Notes: generated by a model not told the origin, from the sequence alone. Shown: positions 1 to 11,191, counted from the first letter of the stretch. The stretch is DNA of 64,000 bases from Limnephilus marmoratus (GCA_917880885.1 OU862919.1:11550001-11614000); one strand, 5' to 3'. Translations and numbers: made by a program.

Positions 1-2239
1 CCTAATGGTATGAATATGAAGGCACCACTTTATATAACCAGTTTTCAGAGATTTATCAACTGAAAAGCGTAAAAAGTGAAAAGTTTTAATGTAAAAAAGG
101 TTTTTGTATGATAGTTAATGTGTTACAATTATATAAATAATTTCCTGAATATTAAACTTCCAACCCCTTTAAAATGATAAGCGTCAGATACTGGATATTT
201 AATATTCGTTTTCAAAAAGTGGGCAACACTGACTTAACGTGCATTGATTGGCCAATATTTCAGTGAGAGAGAGGAGGGGTGGTCATTCAGGGGCTGCTGG
301 AACCTCCAGCGGGTTCTTCTAGTTTTACCTTTGGATGAAGTTGGTCCTTTTGCTGGACCTTTTGAATTCAAATCATTATTCGCAACACGTGTTTTAAAAT
401 TGAATCAAATTATGTTGATATGAATCAACTCAGTGATGTTATCTGATGATGTCCCTATACCAGGTACGATCCGGTGACGGAGTAATGTACATAATTCTTA
501 TTTATTTATTTATTTATTTATAATCCAATCTGCTCTTCCTTCAATTATCTTTAAAATCAGTAACTTAAAGTTCACATGGGGTTTCAAAAGCTTTTCCCAG
601 AAGCGTAGAAGCAATTGCTCAAGCAATTGCGCATTCGCAGGATATTAAAATAGCAAAAGAGATCATTTATTTAAAAACTTCCCTAGGTTTTGTCTTTCAA
701 TGACCCCTTGACTATCCTAAAACGAGAATACTTCTTGTTGGGCAGTCAAAAAATTTTAATAAATTATGTAATAAATGTAAATTAATTGTGTATATAAATG
801 TAATAAATGTAAGCTTGTGCTAAATAAACAAATAAAAAAAAAAAAATAAAAATAAAAATGGTAATCTTCTCGACTTGAGAGTCAGCGAACTGCAAACACG
901 AGCCACCCTCCCCGATTGAGCTAGCTTGTGGAGGTTCGTAAGTACCTATATAAGTTGATCATTGTGTGTTTATTTATGATTATATCCATAAATCTGTATT
1001 CAAACAGTTCGAAACCGTTTCTTTATCTAACAGTTAGTACGTACATAAGTTATTCATAAGTTGTGAGAAATGTGTCTTATATAGCAGCAGTAGGCCGTCG
1101 CCGGTAGCTGGTTGCTGATGATGATCATACATGCAATTTTAGTAGGGATTTTAAGTATTAATTTTTTCCCACCGAGAAAATACAAGGCATCTGAGTCTAT
1201 AATAACCAGGAAAAAAAGTAATTAGAAAATGAAAAAAAAACAAAAAAATCCCTACCCTGATGATGGAAAGTGTAACGCTATATAAAAGCTTGGCTTAAAC
1301 ACGGCACATCAACCCAAAAATAAATAAATACGATTTAGCATCAGTGATTAAATTCTGAACGGCAATGAATTAGGTATTTATTTGTGAATATAAAACAATA
1401 ACAATATGGTTACGCCCATACACATACCTACACATACACACACCTACATAGCACGCATACATACTGTCACTGCTTGGAATTGGTATTAATATTGTTGCAC
1501 GTTCCTTTTCCTACCCATCCCTATTTGCCTACCCGCCAATCTTACTCAGTCTACAATAAACTCCCGCCGCATATAGCCATTTTTCTGTTTCCGCTCTCGG
1601 TTAATCGCCATTAAAAACAACTCAGCCGTGTATTATAAAATAAACGAACCTCACGCCTATTACTGTTTTGTTCTTGTTGGATGGGAAAGGAAGCATACAA
1701 GTGCATTGCCAGCCTTCAAGTTCTTATCCTTTCCCGGTAAGTCCTCTCCTTTCTATGCAACATGTTTTTTTTTATCATTTTTATGCAGTGATAGTAACAC
1801 AAAATCAAGGTCCTTCGCCAATCATTTTTTACACAACAATCCACTCTCACAACATAAATACCATTCACAATATATATGCAATCACTCAACAAATAAAACA
1901 ATCGGGGTTCGTATAACATTAGTACAGTAGGTACATTGTCTTGGCTATTAACTCGATAGTGGACATCGTATGAGATAAGATTGTTCCTACTTTAGAAGAT
2001 ATGAAGCTAATAAACGTGATTTAGTGTGGCGAAAAGCATTTCAATTGTCGTTTAGGCTTAGATGGTGTGCTTGAATTACGAACTCGGCCGCAAATTGAGG
2101 TCGTATTGATTTTATTTAGCTTTCTTGCTACAAAACAGTCCTAATTGAACATATTCAACTGCGAAAGGGTAGAATGAAAAAATGTTTTCTTACCATTGAG
2201 ATGTGAAATATAATGTGATTAATTAATTTTTATGTTTAT
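1..2239. other. AT-rich non-coding stretch
   Basis: No supportable gene. It contains a (TTTA)n run near 500-523, an A-rich run near 830-858 that could be the tail of a plus-strand retroposon, and a possible solo LTR at 1493-1869 (listed separately). Open frames here are short and overlap one another in several frames, with no recognisable domain. Confidence 0.5.
1493..1869 (+). repeat. Possible solo LTR, BEL-like (tentative)
   Basis: The segment starts TGTTG and can end in CA, with ATAT on both sides. It shares short features with the BEL/Pao LTR at 29476-29874: a TGTTG start, a CTACCCATCC motif about 25-55 bases in, an ACAATAAA motif, and a GGTAAGTC motif in the second half. The flanks are AT-rich, so a 4-bp match is weak, and overall similarity is low. 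It could be chance or a much-decayed relative. Confidence 0.25.
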
Positions 2240-2591
2240 ATAAATGCTGCTAACTCAACGATCCGAGACGATCTAAATATCGAACCACTACTACTCTTCA
2301 TAGAAAAATCGCAACTGAGGTGGCTTGGGCGTGTACTAAGAATGTCTGGTGACGAATTCCGAGGAAAATACTGAGTGCGATTTCGTAGACGGAGACGTCC
2401 AGTAAGCCGCCCCAGACACAGTTGGGCGAAGCAACTCCAGAAACTGTGGAGAGAGAAGAGGATGGGACTGCCATGAACGGAGGCTGAACAAGCAGCACAA
2501 GACAGGGACGCATGGAGGAGCCTTGTGGGTGCACTGGGTCCCTACCCGAATAGGATAAGGGGAAGAAGATGATGATGATGATAAATGCTGC
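2240..2591 (+). mobile_element. 5'-truncated RTE-type LINE fragment with target duplication
   Basis: About 330 bp lie between two exact copies of ATAAATGCTGC (2240-2250 and 2581-2591). The segment ends in a GAAGATGATGATGATGAT run, the tail style of RTE-clade LINEs. A conceptual plus-strand reading near 2310-2400 gives RWLGRVLRMSGDEF-like residues, which resemble the carboxy-terminal end of RTE reverse-transcriptase proteins, followed by frame breaks. Only the 3' end was inserted, so it cannot encode a working enzyme. The insertion event and orientation are well supported; the clade rests on recollection of the family. Confidence 0.8.
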
Positions 2592-2615
2592 AATTGCAAT
2601 TTGGGAGGCAGGTTC

Positions 2616-2884
2616 CTCTGACGTATTTGCGGCACGTTCCAGAGTGGAAGACACGTCAGTATCTCCCTGGTGTAAGACCACCATTCAGAATTGAAACTTT
2701 GATTGAAATGACTTTCACTTTATGTTTGGTGACCAGATCAAAATAGCCCGGTACTTCCCAACCTTCCTCTTACCAATCTCACTCCTCTCCCCACTACCTT
2801 CAGCCTCATAACATACCCCAATTGGGGATGCCTGGCTTCAGACGAAAGCAGCTGGGACTCTTGTGCGGTGTACATATAAAAAAG
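2616..2884 (+). repeat. SINE body fragment without tRNA head
   Basis: Matches by eye the bodies of the SINEs at 8744-9158 and 56993-57401, from TTTGCGGCACGTTCCAGA through to the terminal TGTGCGGTGT...A-rich end. The tRNA-like head is missing. It is about 75-85 percent similar to the other copies, so it is old. It lies about 25 bp downstream of the RTE insertion. Confidence 0.75.
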
Positions 2885-3253
2885 TATGGGTACCGCCTCC
2901 CCGGGAACTATTTATTGGATAGCTCCACATACCAAGGTCACCCCAAATGGTTAGCTTTGTTTGGTGAATTAGCAGGAGTTTCCGGGTCCAAGGGGTGAGG
3001 TTTGTGCGGGTCTTGGCGGCGGATGCATCTGCCCACCTGCTGCGTGGCAGGCCAGATCGAGATACAGGTTGAGGGGTGCTTTTTGACCTCTGCAGCCCGA
3101 CTCTCTCAACCCATTGCCTTGCACTTTAGACTTGCAGTTGGAGGAATGGATTCGTACGTCCGTCACTCCTGGATACACTGATCCCAAATTCCTATCCACC
3201 CCTCTCACTTTTTTCTTCACGGAATGTCCTCTATTATTTGATGTCAATGTCAC
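2885..3253 (+). repeat. LINE 3'-UTR-like repeat, copy 1
   Basis: Similar by eye to 53690-54060: shared landmarks include GTCTTGGCGGCGGATGCATC, GCCTTGCAC, CGTCCGTCACTCCTGGA and CCCTCTCACTTTTT-like runs. The second copy runs on into a sequence ending like the Jockey-type LINE tails in this window, so I read both as decayed LINE 3' ends. No coding potential was recognised. Confidence 0.5.
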
Positions 3254-3974
3254 ACTTTAATTTCTGAGAAACAAATGGCCCTAAGAAATTTAAAGAAAAG
3301 AAGTAGGTAGGTACTTTATCGCTTGTCTTAATTCTTGACATATCGATTACAATTTCTGAAATAATATTGTACCTATTATAGGCGGATGCTTTGTCGCTTG
3401 TCTGAATTACCGACACAATAAGTTCCAATTTTCAACATGAAACTAAAGTTTAAAATAAATCCGAGTTACCTACAATCACTCACAGACAGACCTACAACCA
3501 AAATTATGTTTGCCCACTTCCCCCCTCCCCCCCTCTCCCTTCCCACAGTGCCCCCCACCGCCCCCTCCATACCCGTTACACTCATTTTTCAAACTGCTCG
3601 CGTGCAACATACTACAACGCAACAATCAAACACGCGCAGTTTATCACTTACAATATTAGTATAGATTAATATAATTTAAACTGTTAAAGGGATCTCCATA
3701 GTAACCTAAACAAATAACAAAATGGACAGCGCACGTCAAAGAATTACTCAGCAACGCTTTGTTTTTCGTCTGGACAATAAACGTATAACAAAACAACGCC
3801 AGAGCTTATTCATAATGCCAGAGTTTACCAATATATATAGCCTATAGTACTCACAAATAATGTAGCTTTCTATTAGCCATTAAGTCCATTCCTTATTTTT
3901 TGCGTGAAAGAATAACAAACATACATCCATACATCCTGACATCCATAAAATCTTTCGGCTTTATAATATTATTA
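3254..3974. other. Unrecognised non-coding stretch
   Basis: I see no gene. There is a C-rich pyrimidine run around 3520-3570. Nothing else stands out before the hexamer array. Confidence 0.4.
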
Positions 3975-4343
3975 AAAATTAAAATTAAAATTAAAATTAA
4001 AATTAAAATTAAAATTAAAATTAAAATTAAAATTAAAATTAAAATTAAAATTAAAATTAAAATTAAAATTAAAATTAAAATTAAAATTAAAATTAAAATT
4101 AAAATTAAAATTAAAATTAAAATTAAAATTAAAATTAAAATTAAAATTAAAATTAAAATTAAAATTAAAATTAAAATTAAAATTAAAATTAAAATTAAAA
4201 TTAAAATTAAAATTAAAATTAAAATTAAAATTAAAATTAAAATTAAAATTAAAATTAAAATTAAAATTAAAATTAAAATTAAAATTAAAATTAAAATTAA
4301 AATTAAAATTAAAATTAAAATTAAAATTAAAATTAAAATTAAA
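3975..4343 (+). repeat. (TTAAAA)n hexanucleotide array, about 61 units
   Basis: An almost perfect run of the 6-bp unit AAAATT. Read in one frame it gives alternating lysine and isoleucine, an artefact of the repeat and not a protein. Unit homogeneity over about 370 bp indicates recent slippage or unequal exchange, or a collapsed or expanded assembly. Confidence 0.97.
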
Positions 4344-4600
4344 TGAAATTAAAATAAAATTAAATATTAAATTAAATTAAATAAATATTAAATTAAATTA
4401 AATAAATATTAAATTAAATTATATAAATACATAATTAAAATAAATAAATATTAAATTAAATAAAATAAATATTAAATTAAATTAAATAAATATTAAATTA
4501 AATCAAATAAATATTAAATTAAATTAAATAAATATGAAATTAAATAATTATTAAATTAAAAAATAATTAATTAATTAGTTAATTAAATAATATTAATTAA
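4344..4600 (+). repeat. Degenerate AT-rich higher-order repeat beside the hexamer array
   Basis: Irregular units of the type AAATAAATATTAAATTAAAT recur about ten times, with changes in length. It begins directly where the hexamer array ends, so it is probably the decayed edge of the same simple-sequence tract, expanded with a different unit. Confidence 0.85.
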
Positions 4601-5533
4601 TAGGTTAATACGAGCACATTAACTAAAGATATAAAACATCTCTACCTTAGTTTCAATCCTTACTATTTTGTTCTTGTTGAACAATAGTTTAAATAAAGTG
4701 AAATTATGAAAGTTAAACTTATTCAAAGCATTATAGCCCACTGTTCGTGCATAACTGATAAATAGATCAATCAGATTCAGCTGTCAGTAAAAAATAAGAA
4801 TTCCTACATATTGGCTTACTTTTATGACGCCAAGCTGTTTATTTTTGTTAATTGCATTAATTAGTTTAAGAAAAGGATTTAGGATTATGTTAATTTGAGA
4901 GCTTTTACAATGTGTGAATATTTAATTTGAGAGTTTCTTCGTGTACTTATTCTTTCTGAAAAGACTTAAGGAATGGTTCGTTCCATTCTGCTTTCTTATT
5001 TTCAAAATCATATAACGTGCATTTTGTACATTTTTTAACATTTTAAAATATGAAATTCGACTAAGAAATGTTGAAGGTTTTTGGAAGGTATACGAAAGGA
5101 ATACGGTTTGCCCGAAGAAGCCAGTTTAGGGCAATAGGACCCTGGAACATTTCTAGAAAAGGTAAATAAGGCCAAGAAGCCCTTTCCTTCTCCAAGTAAT
5201 CGCCACTAAATTGATTATATTTAAAGGTTTTCTGGATTCAATATCTGTTTCCAAGAATACCGTTCAAGAGTCCCAACTGCTCAGAGCCGTTTTGTTGTAA
5301 AGCCGATTGGGATGTCCTGACCATTCAGATCTTGTGAACTAACATAGTTAAAGCTCTTTCAATCAACCTTTGTAGTTTTAAAGATTATTATCTGTCGCCA
5401 GGACAATAGCTATTAGGATAAGGTACCAGGGTACCTACCGCTTTGTTTTACTTCTACGTTTTTCATTATTTTATTTTTCTATGAATTAAAGCGACACTTT
5501 ATCATAATATAATTCTTCAATTTTAAAAAAATC
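4601..5533. other. Unrecognised non-coding stretch
   Basis: No gene and no repeat I recognise. AT-rich throughout. Confidence 0.4.
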
Positions 5534-5850
5534 CGAGTGTGCAATTCACACGTAGTAAAGGTCAAACTAGAAAGTCACTTACTTTTATTTAGCCTGTTTA
5601 TTTTAAAGTGGTTTGAAGATTGGATATTGATTTTACAAAAATAAAAATGTTTATTTTAATTTATTTGGTAGGTCTCGAACCTCCGTTCGCTGGATGTCCC
5701 TCTGGGCGCCGATAGTATATTGCAGGCCCGCGCGTAGTAGTGTATTTACCGCATTATATTAGAACGGAGGACCGTCAAATAATAAATTTTTGTGATTCAT
5801 TTCCGTTTCATCCGAATTTCAACGGGGCTAAAGAAGTTTCACTTCAAAAA
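5534..5850 (+). repeat. Repeat family C, partial and diverged copy
   Basis: The left edge GAGTGTGCAATTCACACG is a short hairpin also found at 37080. The right edge GGGGCTAAAGAAGTTTCACTTC matches the end of the copies near 37060 and 37900. The middle differs and holds a B-box-like GGTTCGAGACC on the minus strand near 5673-5683, so a tRNA-derived piece may have been inserted. Only the ends are convincing. Confidence 0.5.
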
Positions 5851-6204
5851 TATGCGATCAAAAATGTTGATCCATTAGTTCGGAGCGATTTGACACCGTT
5901 TTTTACGATCGGTAGGCTAAATAAAACCTGCTGCGTATTAATCATGAGAAAAGCAGTTTTTCTAATTCGCCCAATTTTAGGCAAATATTTGAAGCAAATC
6001 AAATAATAAACGGCACGGACTTATTATATTAATCGGTGATATCGGCACAAATACAAATGTTGTTGTTAAATAGATAATTTTTAAAAACTAGTGGGGGAAT
6101 TTTTCAGAGAAAGACAAACCTCACCCCCCGAATCCGGGAACACCTGCTTAGTCATTAATCGTCACATAATTAGTATGTTTTAAAGATAATAAACATTTAT
6201 TGTC
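5851..6204. other. Unrecognised non-coding stretch
   Basis: Nothing recognised between the family C copy and the LINE tail. Confidence 0.4.
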
Positions 6205-6995
6205 CTTCAACACAGGCAGGCACACGAACAGGCCCTCCATTGATATGCTTGGTGTAACTCTAAGTGACCAGCTCAGATACGGGGGCTCCATCGAAGTCAG
6301 AATTAAGTTAGCCTCTCAAAAACTGGGCGTACTGTGCAGAGACTGCAGATACTTTAGTAGTACACAACTGCTAACCCTGTACAAATCACAAGTACGCTCC
6401 ACAGATGAATTTGACAGCCACCTCTGGTCTGGATCCTCAAAACACCTGAAAAAACCTTCGACTCTGCGCAGAAACGGGCGGTCTTAACAAACGTTTTGCA
6501 ATCTTAAGCGCACAGTCGTCGGGTGGGAATGCTATCCTTGTTCTTCCGGTTTTTCAATGGAAGATGCTCCGAGGAACTAGCGCCATTGATCCATTCGGCA
6601 CCGGTGCATAGTTGGGAAACACGCCAAACGCGTTCCCAACATATGTACACAGTTGACTCGTTCTTGTGTTAAACAGCTCGGCTTCGGAACGATTTGCCGG
6701 CCTCTGTGTTTCCTCTTTCCTCGAACACGAGTCTCTTCAAGATCAATGTTCATTCCTTCCTCTCCTCATAAAAAAAAGATTCACGCAGCATCTTAGGGAA
6801 CGTACCCATACTACGTGACACGTTTAGGGGGGGGGGGGGTCTTCAAAATGTCACGCTCCATACAAATGAGCGGCGGGTTGCTTAGGATTTTGGTCACCGG
6901 GGGGGGGGGGGGGTTAAAAATTGCAAAAAGTTGGTCACGTAGTATGGGTACGTTCCCTTAGATAACATAGCTCCTGGCTTCCTGTTCGGAGCTAA
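6205..6995 (+). mobile_element. Jockey-type LINE 3' end, decayed, with a nested MITE
   Basis: A plus-strand reading from about 6200 to 6487 contains YGGSIEVRIKLASQKLGVL and LLTLYKSQVRSTDEF, the carboxy-terminal region that follows reverse transcriptase in Jockey-like LINEs of insects. The related copy at 15440-16117 shows the same protein stretch continuing to a serine/proline-rich end. After 6487 frames are broken. The 3' end (GCTTCCTGTTCGGAGCTAA) is split from the body by the 162-bp MITE at 6796-6957. 5'-truncated and inactive. Confidence 0.8.
6796..6957. mobile_element. 162-bp MITE, PIF/Harbinger-like, TTA target duplication
   Basis: Terminal inverted repeats of about 24 bp starting GGGAACGTACCCATACTACG, perfect by eye, flanked by TTA at 6793-6795 and 6958-6960. 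The interior has two long G runs (about 6835-6840 and 6899-6913) and no coding capacity. A 3-bp TTA/TAA duplication is typical of PIF/Harbinger elements. It interrupts the LINE tail: joining the flanks restores the CAGCATCT...GATAACATAG order seen at 37660. Non-autonomous. Confidence 0.88.
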
Positions 6996-8462
6996 GCCGC
7001 CGCTACTCGAATTTCTAGCGATTTCTTACATACTCATATCTCCCTTAAACATTTGAAGTTAAGCCTTGTAAAAATATATGTTATTTTTGAAGATTATTTC
7101 TAGTCGTGTTCCACGCCGAAACGCAAATTATAGGAAATTCCCTTGATAGGAAAAAATCGCAAAGTATGCTCCGAAAATTATTAAAACCACGTTTGTTTCT
7201 ATCATTTTATAAGTTATGGTTGTGAAAAAATTCACAATATTTCTTTAAATGATACTTAAGACGCCTTCCACGAGATTTTTTCTCTATTTTAAACGAGTCA
7301 TGTTTTATTAAACATTTTTACAATTTTCGCTTCTAGCGCATATTAGCGCACTCCTCTAACATTCGTAATTATATATCTCTCCATCTTCCTCTTTTTGAGC
7401 GCAGATGCGGCGTCTTAATGTAAAAAAAAACACGAATCAAAACTCATTGAAAATTTCCTTCTCTTTTGATTTGATTTTTCGGATAGTATTAAAAAAAACA
7501 TTTTTGGATAAATTATGCGAAACAAATTTAATAAACATTAATTGCTTTATTACATGAAGTTGAACAAAACATATACGCACCTACGAGTATCAGATTCAAT
7601 AAAGTGAGCAGTTTTACAATCGCGATAGCAAAGTTTATGGTATTCAGCAAAATGGCCTGAACACGCAAAGAGTGATTCAAATAAATCACGCTTATTTTTT
7701 AATACATCTTCGTGTTATTTGGTAAATGAAAAATGTCACTACACTCCAGATTTTAGCTTTTAGTTCAATTAATAAAATACAACGAAAACTGCGATGTTTC
7801 TGGGAAAATTTCAACCCAAAGTATTTACATGCAGCATCATTAATTTTTGAACTAACAGAACCATGCAAAACATGGTTGAATAAAATAAAACCGAAAACCA
7901 AACAGCATAAATCATAAATGATCTCATTAAATATTTCGGAATAAGGAACTTCACTGAATAATATTATATGGCTTAAAAATATACACCGTATTCCATGCTT
8001 ATTCTGAGAATCTTTAGGGGATGGTTGGTACCATCCCAACAACGAAACAAAAGTGTACCTAATAAAAATTGTAAGAAAAATGGCCACCCTCACATTTCAA
8101 ATCTTAAACTGCTGACCAAATGGGAAGAAATAATAATTATAAAGATGTGTGTGTTCCCAACGCTTTGTAAACTATACAAAAATAAACAAAATTATCGATG
8201 GTTTAGCAGTATTGGCATGGAACACGGTGTTAATTATATGTTCATCCTAGCTAGCGTCACGGATAAATATTATATCAGATTTTATTTGCGTGGAACTATT
8301 GACTTTTTTATGAAAACTTTTTAGGTTATATACGAATTCTTAGAAAGATTGTTTCCAATAAAAAGGGTAGTTGCCTACAATATGGAAAAAATTGTTAAAA
8401 GATAATATTGTTAATTCTAAAATTTCTTATATGAGATTGACTAATATTACGGTTTGACAGAA
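6996..8462. other. Unrecognised stretch with overlapping short open frames
   Basis: Between 7690 and 8330 there are open frames of 63 to 133 codons on both strands that overlap each other. None shows a domain I recognise. AT-rich low-complexity composition can explain them. A decayed gene remnant cannot be excluded, but I cannot support one. Confidence 0.4.
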
Positions 8463-8540
8463 GGTGGCACTGGCGGAATTGGTAAAGGCACACGTTCAGG
8501 TTAGACGAGAGGTTCTGGGTTCGAATCCCAGTCTCGACCA
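8463..8540 (+). repeat. tRNA-like sequence (retroposed relic or SINE head)
   Basis: Contains an A-box-like TGGCGGAATTGG and a perfect B box GGTTCGAATCC within a perfect 5-bp T-arm stem. The 3' acceptor strand (TCTCGAC) has no partner at the 5' end, so the cloverleaf does not close. A T-rich tract follows, as after RNA polymerase III transcripts. Best read as a tRNA-derived relic. Confidence 0.6.
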
Positions 8541-8685
8541 TTATCTTTTTCTTTTTTTTGTGTTTTGTTCTCTTTCATATTTTCGTTTAGATTGTTATTA
8601 TTATCTTCTTCTTCAATGATATATTACATTGATGGGAATAACCTTCAAAAGTAAAAAAAAAAGTTTTTCTAATTTAAAAAAAACG

Positions 8686-9235
8686 AGTGTGCTTTAGACC
8701 ACACGACTGAAGTAAAACTTCACCTATAATACAAGATACTAGAGACGACCTCCGTAGTCCAGTGGGTAAGACTCTTGACTCACGATCCGGAGGTCGCGGG
8801 TTCGAACCCGGCATGCGCAAATAAATTTTATTTGATTAATTTGTGTTATTTCACAATTAATTCATTAAAAATAATGTATAGTATATTTGCGGCATGTTCC
8901 AGAGTGGAAGATACTATTAGTATCGCCCTGGTGTAAGACCACCATTCAGAATTGAAACGTTGCTTGAAAATGGCTTTAGCCGTGTTTGGTGACCAGATCT
9001 GAATAGCCAGGTACTTCCCAACCTTCCTCTTCCCCACCTCCTTCCCCTCCCCACTACCTTCAGCCTCACAACATACCCCAATTGGGGATGCCATAGTCTC
9101 ACTGGCTCCAAATGGGAGCAGTTGAGATTCTTGTGCGGCATTCACTGTAAAAAAAAAGATACAATTTATATCTCCCTCGTCACGCATTCACCAACTTACT
9201 CCCCAAGTCAAGCGTGCGTAAAGAAGTGTTACTTA
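8686..9235 (+). repeat. Repeat family C, first of two adjacent copies, split by a SINE
   Basis: Left part: GAGTGTGCTTTAGACCACAC plus GAAGTAAAACTTC (to about 8722). Right part: CGTCACGCATTCACC... to GTAAAGAAGTGTTACTT (about 9178-9232). The two halves are separated by the SINE at 8744-9158. The intact layout is visible at 50270-50575. Confidence 0.75.
8744..9158 (+). mobile_element. tRNA-derived SINE, full-length copy 1
   Basis: Head: A box around GTAGTCCAGTGGGTAAGACT and B box GGTTCGAACCC near 8799-8809, as expected for an RNA polymerase III promoter taken from a tRNA. Body: landmark TTTGCGGCATGTTCCAGAG and a pyrimidine-rich section near 9020-9060. It ends TTGTGCGGCATTCACTG followed by an A run at 9148-9158. 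About 415 bp and non-coding; its end resembles the Jockey-like LINE tails here, suggesting which machinery may copy it (inference). Confidence 0.85.
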
Positions 9236-9282
9236 AAAACGAGTGTGCTTTAAACCACACGACTGAAGTAAAACTTCACTAT

Positions 9283-10612
9283 TTATTTATTTATTTATTT
9301 ATTTATTGAAGAAACAAACAGTACATTATTTACAGTGGTGAATTTTTTTACATTTAGTAAGTATACTTTAAAGTGGGTACCTATGATATGTTTCATTGAA
9401 GTATCTTATTTATATTAAGTGATTACCGGGTGATGTGCGTAGTGGGTAGGTGTGTATGTGTGAGTATGTCTGTAGATGTGAGAAGTGGTGATGTATGTAT
9501 GTATGTATGCGCCTTGAACAATTTATATTATTGACATGATGCTCTTTTTAAATTTGGGAAGTGAATCGAAGAAAATGTCGATGTTAGAATTTAGACAAAC
9601 ATTATTGAACATATGAAGAGCACGGTTAGTTGGCGAATTAGTTGCTGCATTTGTTTTATAATTATGCATGTGGAATAATTCTGTATGACGTGAACGTCTT
9701 AAAGGAATGTTAAAATTAATTAGGGAAAGAAGTTCGGTAGAGTCGATGTTATTATTTAAAATTCTATGTATAAATGTTAAATCAGCTATTGGTCGCCTTT
9801 GTCGCAAAGTTTGAAATGTGCATTCAAAGTTATTGTTGAATTTAAAGGTAAGATATTTTATGAATTTGTGTTGAATGTTTTCAATGTTATCAATATACAG
9901 TTTGTACTGCGGGTTCCAAATTGGCGAGGCATATTCCAGTATACTTCTGACTAATGCAAAATATAACATTACTACTGTACGCGGATTACTGAATACTTTA
10001 CTGATACGAAAAACAAAACCAAGCATTTTATATGACCTGTTAATGATTGAGTCGATGTGCTTATTAAATATAAGTTTGCTGTCAAGGTAAACCCCAAGAT
10101 CTTTACATTCCTTTTTAGAGATGACAGATTCATTGTGGAGTGAATAAGTGTACTTAATTATATTTTTATTTCTGGTGAATGTCATAGTGTGACATTTGGA
10201 AATATTGATATCTAAGCAGTTAACTTTGCAATACTTGCAAAGCCTATCCAGGTCACTTTGTAATGCTTCACCGTCAGAGGGAGAATGCACCACTTTGAAT
10301 ATTTTCATGTCATTAGCGTAAAGCAAATATTCGGAATTTTGAAAGCATGATCCAATGTCATTTATGTAAATGTTGAACAAGAGCGGGCCTAGGTGGGAAC
10401 CTTGCGGAACACCATATATTACCTCTATAGATTTTGAGAAGACGCCGTTGATTAATATAACCTGATTGCGGTTACTAATGAAAGATTTTATCCATCTAAA
10501 CAGGTCGCCATGTATACCAAGTAGGATGAGTTTTTTCAAAAGTATTGAGTGAATTACGCGGTCAAAGGCTTTGGAGAAGTCTGTATACATAGCATCGACT
10601 TGCTCCTTATCG
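9283..10612 (-). mobile_element. Jockey/CR1-like LINE, 5'-truncated, minus strand
   Basis: The 3' end is the (TTTA)n run at 9283-9306 read on the plus strand, the complement of a TAAA-type tail. The open frame for the reverse transcriptase lies upstream on the minus strand. The 5' end is cut inside the reverse-transcriptase domain, with the join to family C sequence near 10612. I cannot define a target duplication confidently. Confidence 0.85.
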
Positions 10613-10710
10613 TGTATATATATTATCGTTATACCTCCTAACTTATATCTCCCTCTCAACTTTCGTTCGCCTCGCCCGATCACACTTTTCATAATGCCCT
10701 TGTCACGCAT
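9523..10710 (-). pseudogene. Reverse transcriptase fragment with altered active site
   Basis: An open frame of 395 codons. Residues 1 to about 32 come from the surrounding family C repeat, not the LINE. From residue 41 it shows YTDFSKAFDR (motif A, catalytic aspartate present), then GVPQGSHLGPLLFNIYINDI (residues 100-119), then YAND at 131-134 where families of this type have [FY]ADD. The first aspartate of that pair is asparagine, so the copy should be catalytically dead even though the frame is open. A carboxy-terminal region with ILEYASPIWNPQYK follows, typical of Jockey/CR1-like LINE proteins. The endonuclease and early reverse-transcriptase motifs are absent through truncation. The product would be part of a retrotransposition enzyme; no host role is suggested. 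Confidence 0.85.
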
Positions 10711-10757
10711 TCACCAGCTTACTCCCCAAGTCAAGCGTGCGTAAAGAAGTTTTACTT

Positions 10758-11191
10758 CAAAAATTAAAAATATTTTTTACCACACGCCGCCACTGATCCC
10801 ACTGCTACAGGTAGCAACAGATCACATGATAATCTGACTGGTCTGCACGGTGCAGCTGGAACGAGATTAAGTACATTCCATTTGATGTACCTACCCAGTG
10901 TACCCAAGCTATAATCAGTGGCGATGTGTGGATCTTTTGTTTTTGTACTTAATTGAAAAAAAATAATATCGAAATGACAAAAAAATTTCATTCCAAATAT
11001 GGGTCAGACACTGGTTTAAGTCTTTCGGGAGCATGTATTTCGTATTTTGTGCACGATTATTGAAGCTGCCTGTGTAACCAAACTTAGATTAAAACCGTCA
11101 CGTCATTTCTTTGCTCAAACTTCCACGGTGTATAATTGTTTAGGCAATCTAGATGGGTTTGGTCACGCCACGCAACAGTACTAAAAAATGC
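10758..11191. other. Unrecognised non-coding stretch
   Basis: No gene or repeat recognised. Confidence 0.4.

Larger units (their letters stand above)
9236..10757 (+). repeat. Repeat family C, second adjacent copy, split by a LINE
   Basis: It begins with the same hairpin and GAAGTAAAACTTC (9238-9278) and ends with CGTCACGCATTCACCAGC...GAAGTTTTACTTC (about 10704-10757). The LINE at 9283-10612 lies between the halves. It starts within about 5 bp of the end of the preceding copy, making a direct tandem pair. Confidence 0.75.

Noticed and set aside
3975..4343. CRISPR-like array
   Set aside because: Continuous 6-bp units without spacers; a microsatellite in a eukaryotic genome.
3900..4346. 148-codon open frame of alternating Lys-Ile
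   Set aside because: It is a direct consequence of the hexamer array; no protein is implied.
7692..8324. Overlapping frames on both strands as a possible gene
   Set aside because: No domain, mutually overlapping, AT-rich; cannot be supported.
8463..8540. Functional tRNA gene
   Set aside because: The acceptor stem does not pair, although the T arm and B box are perfect.
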